64,000 nt of DNA from contig NZ_BJHU01000029.1 in assembly GCF_005405905.1 (NCBI RefSeq), forward strand, positions 1 to 64,000, in the 5' to 3' direction. Below the pieces are notes generated by a model, which worked only from the letters and a program-made list of their open reading frames with translations, was not told where the DNA came from and searched no databases. Shown piece by piece: positions 9,131 through 16,575 of this stretch (positions are counted from its first letter, which is position 1; every line of letters begins with the position of its first letter). This DNA is from Acidovorax sp. NB1 (GTDB lineage Bacteria > Pseudomonadota > Gammaproteobacteria > Burkholderiales > Burkholderiaceae_C). The position numbers and the translations under genes were made by a program.

Positions 9131-9559
9131 ATGGAGCCTAAAACTAAGCTCAAGGCGCTCCTCCATAGGATTCATACCCAGGTTGACACAACGTTCTCTG
9201 GACTGGGGGTCATTGTGTGGGATGGCGTGTCTACGATACCAATCCTCCCTATGCGAAGTGAACAGCCAAGGGGCATCCATGACAAAACCACATTTGAAGT
9301 CTTGATGAATATCTCGCGGGAGGGGAGCCCTTTTCACGATGGATTTCACGTCGTTGACACAGCTCTTGCGCTCATCCAGGTGTCAGTCTATTTTTCACCC
9401 GCGATTTCCGCGCAAGTGGAGACTCCTGCGAACGGACTGAGGTTCGGTGGGCGCTACCTTGCAGCTGCCTTCGGGTCTTGCCTTGAGGGCGTGATTTGCA
9501 CGGGAGTTGTGTCGAAGCAATATGGCCCGATAGTTTTTGAGCACGGAAAGGTGGCGTGA
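9131..9559 (+). CDS. Divergent DisA/DAC-like (diadenylate cyclase fold) protein
   Basis: The 142-residue product resembles a bare DAC domain. After a helix (residues 2-19) and a first strand (GLGVIVWDG), it has GSPFHDGFHVVD (65-76) at the place of the DGA motif, a strand with YFSPA where DAC proteins have CYLPLS, and LRFGGRYLAAAF (103-114) where DisA/CdaA have the GTRHRAA phosphate-binding motif, followed by GVVSKQYGPIVFEHGKV, matching the terminal VVSEETG...GKL strand pair. DGA reads DGF and RHR reads RYL, so synthesis of c-di-AMP is uncertain; it may make another nucleotide or only bind one. Start is uncertain: ATG 9131 fits the fold, ATG 9107 and 8948 are alternatives, none with a strong ribosome site. 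The stop overlaps the effector start (TGATG). An inactive sensor-type DAC derivative is the main alternative. Confidence 0.6.
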   Translation: MEPKTKLKALLHRIHTQVDTTFSGLGVIVWDGVSTIPILPMRSEQPRGIHDKTTFEVLMNISREGSPFHDGFHVVDTALALIQVSVYFSPAISAQVETPANGLRFGGRYLAAAFGSCLEGVICTGVVSKQYGPIVFEHGKVA

Positions 9560-10143
9560 TGTTTAGCCTTCTTCCGATGACAAAAGTGATTTCGATGCTA
9601 GCTGGACTGTATGCGCTGCTGGCTTTTCTTGTGGCGCTTGGAATGGAACGGCTAGGTATTGAGGTCAGCTTCCTTCGCGTGTTTAGCGGTGCGGTAGTGA
9701 TCGATCTCGGACTACTGTTCTTCGTCTACGTTGGTTGGCGCTGGATATGGGAAAAAGTGCCCCGTCTCAATCAATGGCTCTATCCCGATCTCAACGGAAC
9801 CTGGGCTGCATCCATTGACTGGGTAAAGGATGGAAAAACTGGTCTTGCACTGGGTACCGTGTCGATCAAACAGAATTTTTTCACGCTTTCTATTGAGATG
9901 GATGCCCCACGATCTGAGTCGCGCACCATAGCGCTTTCAGTCAAGAAAGATCCGGAATCCGCGCGGCCCTTGCTCCACTACATCTACGAGGTGAGGGAAA
10001 AGTATCAATCGCCCGGGCAGAACATGGTTTACCAGGGAGCCGCGTCTTTGGTCGTCGATGTCGCCACCTATGATCGCCTCAGCGGCAACTATTTCACCAG
10101 TCGTGAATCCGGCGGTCATTTCGAGTTCCGACGCACGCTGTAA
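9559..10143 (+). CDS. Two-TM beta-rich effector, Cap15 / S-2TMbeta type
   Basis: The 194-residue protein has two membrane spans (about 10-29 and 41-63), then YPDLNGTW (75-82) opening a compact all-beta domain with repeated strand pairs to the C-terminus. This layout is that of the 2TM-beta family: Cap15 of CBASS, whose barrel binds a cyclic nucleotide and whose TM helices disrupt the inner membrane, and the effector of Panoptes. The ATG overlaps the stop of the DAC-like gene (GTGATG; GTG 9556 is an alternative start), so the two are a strictly coupled pair. Its likely ligand is a nucleotide made or held by that partner. It is convergent with, and 69 bp from, the CBASS cap3 gene, so it could also respond to CBASS signals; that is inference. 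Confidence 0.8.
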   Translation: MFSLLPMTKVISMLAGLYALLAFLVALGMERLGIEVSFLRVFSGAVVIDLGLLFFVYVGWRWIWEKVPRLNQWLYPDLNGTWAASIDWVKDGKTGLALGTVSIKQNFFTLSIEMDAPRSESRTIALSVKKDPESARPLLHYIYEVREKYQSPGQNMVYQGAASLVVDVATYDRLSGNYFTSRESGGHFEFRRTL

Positions 10144-10212
10144 AAACGATCACCAATATGGAGCCGTTTGGAGGGGGGCAATCTTTGATTGGTCGGCGAT
10201 TTGAATTGAGGC

Positions 10213-10671
10213 CTACATGTCGGAGACGCATGTCAATTCTGCCCCCATACCGACTCCGCACCAGTTAGAAACTCGGCCGACGATCAAGAAGACCATCGGT
10301 TTAGAAACCCCCTGCGCGATGTCCTGCCAGTGCTTGAGGTCGACGCCTGATGGCAAGGGGGCGTCTTCAGGGTGCGTGTGCCATTCGCCGACGTAGTCTA
10401 TTGTCTCGCCGCTTTCTTTCCAACGACGCCGCGACACCCGCTGGTGATGTGTGGCATGACGGAAGAATCCGAAACGCCGCTGAACATCTGCCGCCGTCGG
10501 GAAGGTAGCTTCTGTCACGTGGGTGTGGGGGCCGCGGCGGTAGCCCATCAGAATGCCGCCAGCCTCGGGTGCGGACGCCGTCAGCTGCCTGAGGCCCAAT
10601 AGCCGCTCCAATAATTGCGGCTCAATGAGCAGCATCGCGCCATTACGGCCGAATGGCAGTGGCTTGAGCAT
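10213..10671 (-). CDS. cap3: CBASS Cap3, JAMM-family isopeptidase
   Basis: Cap3 is the deconjugase of type II CBASS that removes the CD-NTase from its Cap2-made conjugates. The JAMM zinc site is complete: E36 (PEAGGILMG), then H98 and H100 (GEWHTHP) and D111 (PSGVD), giving the H-x-H-x10-D spacing of the family. The start at ATG 10671 overlaps the 3' end of cap2 by 29 bp; an upstream in-frame start at 10743 would overlap by 100 bp and seems less likely. It is the last gene of the capV-cdn-cap2-cap3 operon. Confidence 0.88.
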   Translation of the reverse strand: MLKPLPFGRNGAMLLIEPQLLERLLGLRQLTASAPEAGGILMGYRRGPHTHVTEATFPTAADVQRRFGFFRHATHHQRVSRRRWKESGETIDYVGEWHTHPEDAPLPSGVDLKHWQDIAQGVSKPMVFLIVGRVSNWCGVGMGAELTCVSDM

Positions 10672-12358
10672 CACGAGGCCCGCAAGCGGGGCAGGCAGCC
10701 AATCGAGAGACGTCCTGATTTTTGACGCCGTAGACGTTCGCATTGGCCATCGCGCTGGTTCGGAATCGCGGGCTTGCCCGTCCGTATTGAAGCCAGTCGA
10801 CTACAACTTCCAAGCACAGCGCCGCCGCAGCCATCGGTGCGCTGACCGCGTACGGCGTGAAGCCATTGCAGCCCAGTTGTTTGCGCGTGGGCAGCTCTTT
10901 CAGGACCGGGAAGCGCTCCTGCCGATAGTGATTGTGCTCAGCCTGCAACAGGCATCGGAAGCATCCGAGGCGGCGCCCCTCTGCCCAGAAAGTCTGGACG
11001 CATTCCCCGTTCCCCCGGATCCGTACGTGGAGCACCGGTACTTCAGTGCCTTTGTCCAGGCGCATGGCGTTGATCATCTCGCTCACAATCTCCTCGCCAG
11101 TTGCATCAATCACCAGATCCGCATCGAAGAGGTCTGGGAGTCCCTTGACACTGCGGACGCGGGCCCGGATTTTTGCGAATGGGAACTGTCGCTTGAGCTC
11201 TTCGGCCAATGCTTCGGCTTTGCTCTTGAAGAGCGCAGGGTAGCCCAGCACATGCCGGCCAAGGTTCTCCGGCTTCATGTCATCGTAGTCCACAAGGTCC
11301 AGACATCCTGCACCCGTGCCGGCGCCCAGCCGCACGAGACCCGGTGCAACATGCGAGCCGATGGCACCGCAGCCGACTACGGTGATCTTCTTTCCTTTCA
11401 GGTCGGGGAACGTCAGATTGCGGCTGTGGACGAAGTCCGGGCCGAACTCGGTGATCGCCAGCCTACTGATCTTGCTCGTTCCCCCTCTCGTGTGGAGAAA
11501 TTGGCGATAGAGCCTAGGCTTCCTGGCAGCGCCAAGCCGATGTAGCGGATCCAGATCAAAACCGAACCCTAGCCACCCCAGCGGTGTGTGGATGGCGAAC
11601 GTTGCGATGGAGTACTTGAGATACTGTGTCTCGCGTTCGAGCACGCGTTGAAGTTGCTGGTACAGCCGGTGATCCCATGCCTGGAGCCACGCGAATAGCT
11701 CTTTGATGGTCGCCGGGATTGCTTTCGGTACCGCAGGCCGCGTCTGAGTTGCGAACAGCCAGCACGGACACTTCGTCTCTTTGGGAGGCTGGGCCCCTAA
11801 CGCCAAGGCAAGCGCTTCGACTTCCTCCTTGTTGTCGGCGACAACGGCGTGCGAAGCACCTGCAATGTCCAAGAACCAGTAGTTCGACGACTGGGTCGTT
11901 CGGTCAACGTTCCCGATCAGCACCGAATAGACGGCGGAGGATTCGCCGTGCGACCAGTGCTGCAGGAATTCGTCCTGGATGTCGTCGTGCCTGAAATCAG
12001 GGTCATGCCGGATGCGATCCAGCACGAGTTGCGCCTGGTCCAGGCACTGCGCAATCGATTCTGCCGGATCGAACCGGTCCAACACCACTGCGCCAGAGGC
12101 AAAGTAGCACAGACCTCCCGATGCATACACGTGCGGCGATAGGGGCGGCAGGACATCGAGGTGATCGAGGATCCTGATCGAGGGGTAGGTCAGAAAGTCC
12201 CAGTCGGTGACGCTGAGCCTGACCTTGATCGGCCCGCCCTTACACGGAAGTGCTCCATCGAATGACCGCGTGCCTCGCCGATAGCCGCTGGGCGTGAAGC
12301 CGCGCGACCTCAGCAGCCGGAGCGCCTCGCCAAGGAGCGATGCCGCAGCCTCCGGCAT
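10643..12358 (-). CDS. cap2: CBASS Cap2, E1-E2 fusion conjugating enzyme
   Basis: Cap2 primes the CBASS cyclase by joining its C-terminal glycine to a target, using ubiquitin-like E1/E2 chemistry. In the 571-residue protein an N-terminal E2-like domain carries its candidate cysteine at C84 (GGLCYFASG). A middle region leads to a ThiF/E1 adenylation domain with the nucleotide-binding VVGCGAIGSHVAPGL and the acidic DLVDYDDMKPENLGR, and a later cysteine-rich stretch (RRLGCFRCLL) holds the E1 cysteine and probable zinc ligands. The gene begins 3 bp after the cyclase gene. The E1, E2 and (in Cap3) protease parts are all intact, defining type II CBASS. Confidence 0.9.
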   Translation of the reverse strand: MPEAAASLLGEALRLLRSRGFTPSGYRRGTRSFDGALPCKGGPIKVRLSVTDWDFLTYPSIRILDHLDVLPPLSPHVYASGGLCYFASGAVVLDRFDPAESIAQCLDQAQLVLDRIRHDPDFRHDDIQDEFLQHWSHGESSAVYSVLIGNVDRTTQSSNYWFLDIAGASHAVVADNKEEVEALALALGAQPPKETKCPCWLFATQTRPAVPKAIPATIKELFAWLQAWDHRLYQQLQRVLERETQYLKYSIATFAIHTPLGWLGFGFDLDPLHRLGAARKPRLYRQFLHTRGGTSKISRLAITEFGPDFVHSRNLTFPDLKGKKITVVGCGAIGSHVAPGLVRLGAGTGAGCLDLVDYDDMKPENLGRHVLGYPALFKSKAEALAEELKRQFPFAKIRARVRSVKGLPDLFDADLVIDATGEEIVSEMINAMRLDKGTEVPVLHVRIRGNGECVQTFWAEGRRLGCFRCLLQAEHNHYRQERFPVLKELPTRKQLGCNGFTPYAVSAPMAAAALCLEVVVDWLQYGRASPRFRTSAMANANVYGVKNQDVSRLAACPACGPRDAQATAIRP

Positions 12359-12361
12359 TGC

Positions 12362-13531
12362 TCAGCCTGCGCTTGTCGAATTCACTACTGGGCGAGATAC
12401 CCGATCTGCGCCGACCAGCCGGACGACGTCGTCGCCGCTGTCCGGCTCAACCAGGTCCGTCCGGTAGGGCACGCGGCTGCCCAACTGTGCTCGGAGGATA
12501 TCGATCGCGTCACCGGCCAAGTGCGATGCTTTCATTCTGGCTGCCTGGATCTGGGAAGCCAGTGTTGCAGCAAGGGTCGATGCGTGTTGGCGGCCATTGG
12601 CATCCAGGCGCTTGTTGAAATCTTCCTTGCCTTCTGCGATAGCGGGCTCGTGCACGTTGCCCTTCAGCGCGATCGACAACGCCCGTGCGGATCTCTCAAG
12701 CGCCACGTCGTCGCGCCCACGCTTGGGTTCGAAGGCTTGCGCCACGGCGATCATGATGCACACTGAAGTGGGGCCGTCGCCGGCCTTCCAGTGCAGGTCA
12801 CGCCAGGCCTTCAGGTAACGGCACACGCGCTGCAGTTGCTCGGTGTGCTCCTCGACACGGTCAAGGAACCACCGAGATACCTCTTCGGGGTCCGACGGTT
12901 TCCATTCGCCCGAGCGCGTCGCCATCATGATGTCGACCATGTCCTCCCACTGCTGCAGGGTGAAATCCTCTTCTGCAAATTCTGCGGCGAGCGCTTCACG
13001 TGCGTCCGATTTCGCGGCCGCATCGAACACGCGTTTCTCGACGATTTGCGCAAACTGTGCTTCCGGCGCCGCGTACAACGGGATATCGATATGCGCCCAG
13101 GCATTTATCTGCACCCGAATGCATGTGTCCTTGCCGCTGTACAGCTTCCAGCCCTTTTCTTTGCAAAGATCCTTCAAGAGGCCTTCGACCAGTTTGAAGT
13201 AGAGCTGGGCCATGGCGTGCGGAGGCCCACTTTCCTCCCACACAGACACTGGCAGGTAGACACCGAAGTCCCAGTCCATTTCCTGGGGCGGATGCCAGGC
13301 TGGCTGCACGCAGGTTTGGTACGACCACGAGCCTTGTGTCCGGAAACGCGGGGTGACGGCCTTGTCCATGCCCAGCGCCTTGATCGTCGCTTCTCGGATT
13401 CGTGGCCTCAAGTGATCGCGGATCTCGTTCTTGGCTTCAACCAGCACCCGGCGCTGGTCCTTGGTAGGTTCGATACTGTTGATGAACACTTCTTCGGCAG
13501 TAGCGAAGAGCAGGCGGTTGAGTTTGAGCAT
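12362..13531 (-). CDS. CBASS CD-NTase, DncV-like cyclic dinucleotide synthase
   Basis: This is the phage-activated nucleotidyltransferase that makes the alarm nucleotide. TPRFRTQGSWSYQT (QGS at 66-68), QEMDWDFGVYLP (D86, D88) and HIDIPLYA (D149) reproduce the active-site blocks of Vibrio cholerae DncV (TPRF-x-TQGS-x-x-YDT and QEMDIDDGTYMP), pointing to clade A and a cGAMP-like product. The 389-residue protein ends in ...STSAG: a C-terminal Gly is what Cap2 conjugates. The gene starts 12 bp after capV and ends 3 bp before cap2. The product is deduced from similarity to DncV and was not determined. Confidence 0.9.
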   Translation of the reverse strand: MLKLNRLLFATAEEVFINSIEPTKDQRRVLVEAKNEIRDHLRPRIREATIKALGMDKAVTPRFRTQGSWSYQTCVQPAWHPPQEMDWDFGVYLPVSVWEESGPPHAMAQLYFKLVEGLLKDLCKEKGWKLYSGKDTCIRVQINAWAHIDIPLYAAPEAQFAQIVEKRVFDAAAKSDAREALAAEFAEEDFTLQQWEDMVDIMMATRSGEWKPSDPEEVSRWFLDRVEEHTEQLQRVCRYLKAWRDLHWKAGDGPTSVCIMIAVAQAFEPKRGRDDVALERSARALSIALKGNVHEPAIAEGKEDFNKRLDANGRQHASTLAATLASQIQAARMKASHLAGDAIDILRAQLGSRVPYRTDLVEPDSGDDVVRLVGADRVSRPVVNSTSAG

Positions 13532-13543
13532 GTTTCTTGGGCC

Positions 13544-14548
13544 TCAGGTGCGTGCGTTCTCGCCGTGGAAGAAGATCGGTTTGGAGGGCGAATGCTCCAA
13601 AAAGGTTTGGAATTCCGGCTTGCTGATGCAAACTTTGGAGCGTTGGGTAGCTGCGCTCAGCAGAACTTCGCGGGCGTTTTTGTCTGCAATGTCCAATGCA
13701 ACAGCACGGGCACGTTCGTCGTGAAGTTCGTCGTCTACATGGCAGTAGTGTTTTCCCAGGCGGTGCGTCAGCATGAAATCGCTCAAGACCTCCTGCGCCG
13801 AAATGGAGAGGCCGAAGAGACGCCGGGACATCTTGATCGGCCACCCGCCGCCCCAGTCTCGGACCCCACCTTGCCGGTCTTGTCTGGGGTCCACAGTGAA
13901 GCGCGACGACATCGTGCCGACCGCCATCAGGCGGACGTTGTCGATGTCCTGGCCGAAGAACTTGTGGGCCTCATGCAAACCAAGGAGCCCGGGGGCATTG
14001 GCGTATAAGCCGCCATCGACATACTGGCTGTTGTTGAAGCAGTGTCTTGGGAAGTACGCCGGGGCTGCGCTGGTGGCCATCGCGACGTCTACGATGGTGA
14101 AATGGCGATCCCGCTTGAAATCGACATGATGCGGCGTCTTGAAAACTACCGGTTCACCGGTAGAGTAATTCAGACTCGGGATGATGACAGGGTGTTTGCA
14201 TGCACCCAAGAGCCGGTCGCCAAATAGCTTGGAGTCAGACAGTAGCTTCTTCAGCGGCTCCGGTGAATAAGGCGACCGCCAGAATCCGAAGAGTGACCAG
14301 CGCTTGTCGAAAATCTCCTCCCCGTGGTCGACAAACAGGTCTACGATATCTTGCGCCGGAATCTCAAGGGCAAGTGCCAACGCCAGGATCCCACCGATTG
14401 AAGTACCTGTGATCAGATCGAAACGCGATGCAAGCGGCGCTTCGATCTCTTTCTCGACATCCGCTATGACTTTTGCGGTGTACAGCCCTCGGAAGCCTCC
14501 ACCAGAGAGGGCGAGAATCTGAAAGGGCTTGCGCACATTGTGGGGCAT
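13544..14548 (-). CDS. capV: CBASS effector CapV, patatin-like phospholipase
   Basis: CapV degrades membrane phospholipids when bound by the CBASS signal and kills the infected cell. The 334-residue protein begins with the oxyanion loop SGGGFRGLY (15-23), followed by the nucleophile elbow GTSIG (S50) and the catalytic aspartate in DGGLYAN (D178), i.e. a full patatin Ser-Asp dyad. The C-terminal third is the expected regulatory part. It is the first gene of the operon, preceded by a good sigma-70 promoter at 14600-14627. The capV-dncV-cap2-cap3 order equals that of the V. cholerae El Tor system. Confidence 0.92.
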   Translation of the reverse strand: MPHNVRKPFQILALSGGGFRGLYTAKVIADVEKEIEAPLASRFDLITGTSIGGILALALALEIPAQDIVDLFVDHGEEIFDKRWSLFGFWRSPYSPEPLKKLLSDSKLFGDRLLGACKHPVIIPSLNYSTGEPVVFKTPHHVDFKRDRHFTIVDVAMATSAAPAYFPRHCFNNSQYVDGGLYANAPGLLGLHEAHKFFGQDIDNVRLMAVGTMSSRFTVDPRQDRQGGVRDWGGGWPIKMSRRLFGLSISAQEVLSDFMLTHRLGKHYCHVDDELHDERARAVALDIADKNAREVLLSAATQRSKVCISKPEFQTFLEHSPSKPIFFHGENART

Positions 14549-14599
14549 TGGGGATAACTGGTTGTTTCTAGCACTCCGCGATGGCGAGTGCTATGAAAC

Positions 14600-14627
14600 A
14601 CTATATATGGGTATCAACCAGTGTCAA
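14600..14627 (-). promoter_or_regulatory. Promoter of the CBASS operon
   Basis: On the - strand TTGACA (14622-14627) is separated by 16 bp from TATAGT (14600-14605), a near-consensus sigma-70 promoter ending about 50 bp before the capV ATG. Just downstream, 14571-14591 forms a short hairpin (GCACTC...GAGTGC) in the leader. A perfect -35 suggests substantial constitutive expression, as is usual for CBASS. Confidence 0.6.
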
Positions 14628-14677
14628 TACACTACCAGTAGCGCAGTATAAACATACAGCCTGCTTTTAAATACAGC

Positions 14678-14767
14678 TTAATTGCGCCTTGGCTGATCGC
14701 TTTCTGCCGCGCTGCGCCACTGGCGTCTACCCTCCCCAAGGTACACATCCAGCGCGCGGTATTTCAT
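14678..14767 (-). pseudogene. HipA-like N-terminal stub
   Basis: A 29-codon frame starts at an ATG that overlaps the stop of the preceding HTH gene (TGATG) and reads MKYRALDVYLGEGRRQW..., similar to the opening strand of HipA kinases (LDVWL-type). It then runs into unrelated sequence and a stop. HipB-type regulators are normally followed by hipA with exactly this overlap, so this looks like a hipA gene cut off after about a dozen codons. The break may be one border of the inserted defence island. The match is short, so confidence is modest. Confidence 0.4.
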
Positions 14768-15093
14768 CGGCCCTCCTTCACTTCCGAATTCTGGTCACCC
14801 ACGATTCCAATGGATGGCGCTCCCAGCTGCCGTTCCAGCGGACTCAGCAAGGTGCGCTCCCCCCCTTTGGATTCGAACGATGCAGCAGCCGTCTTGGGCA
14901 TCAGAACCAGCTCAAGGCCCAGCTCGGACGCCAGCGCCATGGCATTGCTGATGCGCGGGGAGACTTTGCCATCGAGGATCTGCCGCACGGCCAGTGGCGT
15001 GAGCCCCGTGTTGGTTGCCAGCGCCGCCAGGGTCACCCCCTGCTCTTGCTTGGCGGCTGACAGTGCAGCAGCGAACTGACCAACGGTTTTCAT
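14764..15093 (-). CDS. XRE-family HTH regulator, HipB-like
   Basis: A 109-residue protein with a Cro/CI-type HTH at residues ~10-60 (GVTLAALATNTGLTPLAVRQILDGK) and a C-terminal tail. HipB antitoxins have this size and repress a hipBA operon. Here the partner is only a stub, so the gene is probably an orphan antitoxin or regulator. It is the next gene upstream of capV on the same strand but separated from it by about 215 bp and a separate promoter. It could still affect CBASS transcription; that is speculation. Confidence 0.7.
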   Translation of the reverse strand: MKTVGQFAAALSAAKQEQGVTLAALATNTGLTPLAVRQILDGKVSPRISNAMALASELGLELVLMPKTAAASFESKGGERTLLSPLERQLGAPSIGIVGDQNSEVKEGR

Positions 15094-15360
15094 AAGTAAA
15101 CTAAAGAAAAAACAACGAATCTTTAGATAAGTATAGCCATCTATCGCTCGCGATGAATACTAGACTATAGAATGAGCCCTAAAAATTCAGTTAACTATAG
15201 ATTCTGTAAAGCGATGCATTACGACGCCGTCCTCATCCCCATGGACAAGCCCCGTATCCAGCTCCTGGAGCCTTGTATTGCAACGCCCGAGCCTTGAATG
15301 GAATCCAGCCCAGGCTGTACTTGCTGGACTGAGGTTGCCCCTGAAAACTGGAGTTTTTAC
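15094..15360. other. AT-rich leader of the HTH gene and junk before the IS3 remnant
   Basis: The first ~120 bp (AT-rich, several TAGACTATAG-like stretches) is the likely promoter area of the - strand HTH gene. Beyond that only short meaningless frames are present until the IS3 remnant. I see no gene. Confidence 0.4.
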
Positions 15361-15431
15361 CTCAGCCCGATGCAGTACGAGCAGCGCTGGTACGAGGCAC
15401 AGCGTAAAAAGGCCGCGTGAACCGTGGGTTA
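15361..15431 (+). pseudogene. IS3-family orfB 3' remnant (copy 1), interrupted by IS630
   Basis: The frame LSPMQYEQRWYEAQRKKAA followed by TGA is the classic C-terminus of IS3-family OrfB transposases. From 15376 on, it matches the copy at 23011-23094 almost base for base. Eleven bases after the stop the match is broken at a TA by an IS630 element and resumes after it at 16548, ending in the IS3 terminal repeat at 16575 (- strand TGACCTTGCCCC). Everything upstream of about 15330 of the IS3 is missing. Confidence 0.75.
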
Positions 15432-16545
15432 TTGACCAGGCCTTTGTGCATTTGAAATTATCTGTACCGCCCTCAACTCAGATTCATGCAAGCAACCGAC
15501 ATGAGATCGCTGAGCCGCGAAGCGCGGCACGAGCGCCGCGTGCAGGTCATCCGACTGCGTAAAGCCGGTAATACCTACGACGAGATTGCAGCGCTCACGG
15601 GTCTGAGCCGCACGGGCGTCTTCAACATCTGCAGGCGCCATGCGGCACACGGCGCCAAGGCTCTGCACGACACCATTGGCGGACGCAAGTTCGGAGAAAA
15701 CCGCTTGCTCGATGCCGACCAGGAGGCCCTGGTGCGAAAGCTCATTGCCGACAAGACGCCAGATCAGCTCAAGATGCCCTATGCGCTGTGGACCCGCGCG
15801 GCAGTGGCCCAACTCATTGAGCAGCGCTTTGGCATCCGGCTGCAAGTGCGCACCATGGGCAAGTACCTGGCCCGCTGGGGCTTCACACCACAAAAGCCTA
15901 TGAAGAAGGCTTACGAGCAGTCGCCAGCGGCGGTCAAGAAATGGCTCGATGAGGACTACCCGGTCATCGCCGCACGCGCCAAGGCTGAAGGAGCCGAGAT
16001 TCACTGGGGCGACGAGAGCGGGCTGCGCAGCGACGACGTGCGCGGCAGGAGCTTCGCGCCCAAGGGCCAGACACCGGTGGTGCGGGTCAACAACAAGCGC
16101 CATGGCCTGTCGGTGATCTCCACCGTGACCAACAAGGGCCAGATGCGCTGGAGCAGCTTTGACGGGGCGCTCAACACCACGATTCTGATCGACTTCCTGC
16201 GCCGACTGATCAAGGGCCAGAGCAGGAAGCTGTTCCTGATCCTGGACAACCTGCGGGTGCACCACGCCAAGCCGGTCAAGGCCAGGCTGGCAGAGCACGC
16301 TGACGCCATCGAGGTGTTCTACCTACCGAGCTACAGCCCGGAGTTGAACCCCGATGAGATGGCCAATGCAGACATCAAACAGGCGGTGACCAAGCTGGCC
16401 CCGGCGCGCACGAAGATGCAGTTGGTGAAGGCCACGGCCAAACACTTGCGCAGCGTGCAACGTCAGCCCGAGCGCATTCGAAAGTACTTCGACCACGCCC
16501 CGGTTCGCTACGCTGCTTGAGTCAAGTTCACAGGGGGCGGATCAA
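15432..16545 (+). mobile_element. Complete IS630-family insertion sequence with TA target duplication
   Basis: The 1114-bp element begins TTGACCAGGCC and ends with the complement of TTGATCCGCCC; the two 24-bp ends agree at 16 positions. It is flanked by TA at 15430-15431 and 16546-16547, the duplicated dinucleotide expected of IS630/Tc1-mariner elements. Removing the element and one TA restores the sequence of the second IS3 remnant at 23060-23075 (GGGTTAAGAAC type), an unoccupied copy that proves the ends. It carries a single intact transposase gene. Confidence 0.9.
15486..16520 (+). CDS. IS630-family transposase
   Basis: A 344-residue DDE transposase. The N-terminal HTH (about 20-60: RKAGNTYDEIAALTGLSRTG) recognises the ends. 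The catalytic core shows D in IHWGDESGL, D in LILDNLRVHHA and E in SPELNPDEMANADIK, the D-D-E/D set of IS630. Met at codon 6 (15501) is an alternative start. The frame is intact, so the element may be active. Confidence 0.9.
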   Translation: MQATDMRSLSREARHERRVQVIRLRKAGNTYDEIAALTGLSRTGVFNICRRHAAHGAKALHDTIGGRKFGENRLLDADQEALVRKLIADKTPDQLKMPYALWTRAAVAQLIEQRFGIRLQVRTMGKYLARWGFTPQKPMKKAYEQSPAAVKKWLDEDYPVIAARAKAEGAEIHWGDESGLRSDDVRGRSFAPKGQTPVVRVNNKRHGLSVISTVTNKGQMRWSSFDGALNTTILIDFLRRLIKGQSRKLFLILDNLRVHHAKPVKARLAEHADAIEVFYLPSYSPELNPDEMANADIKQAVTKLAPARTKMQLVKATAKHLRSVQRQPERIRKYFDHAPVRYAA

Positions 16546-16547
16546 TA

Positions 16548-16575
16548 AGAGCTACACGAAACAGGGGCAAGGTCA
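16548..16575 (+). mobile_element. IS3 remnant copy 1, distal part with terminal repeat
   Basis: These 28 bp after the IS630 element match 23067-23094 except for one base and end ...GGGGCAAGGTCA. The reverse strand thus begins TGACCTTGCCCC, a typical IS3-family terminal inverted repeat. Identity between the two copies stops exactly here, fixing the IS3 right end. Confidence 0.7.

Noticed and set aside
9131..9559. Considered mCpol (minimal CRISPR polymerase) as identity, which would make this a normal Panoptes system
   Set aside because: No GGDD/GGDEF-type motif is present; the motif order fits a DisA/DAC fold instead.
10553..11545. + strand frame opposite cap2/cap3
   Set aside because: Shadow frame; Arg/Ala-rich and without start signals.
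12791..14008. Long + strand frame opposite the CD-NTase and CapV genes
   Set aside because: The - strand genes have intact active sites; the + frame has no recognisable domain.
15429..16298. - strand frame opposite the IS630 transposase
   Set aside because: Antisense to an intact DDE transposase; ends inside the element.
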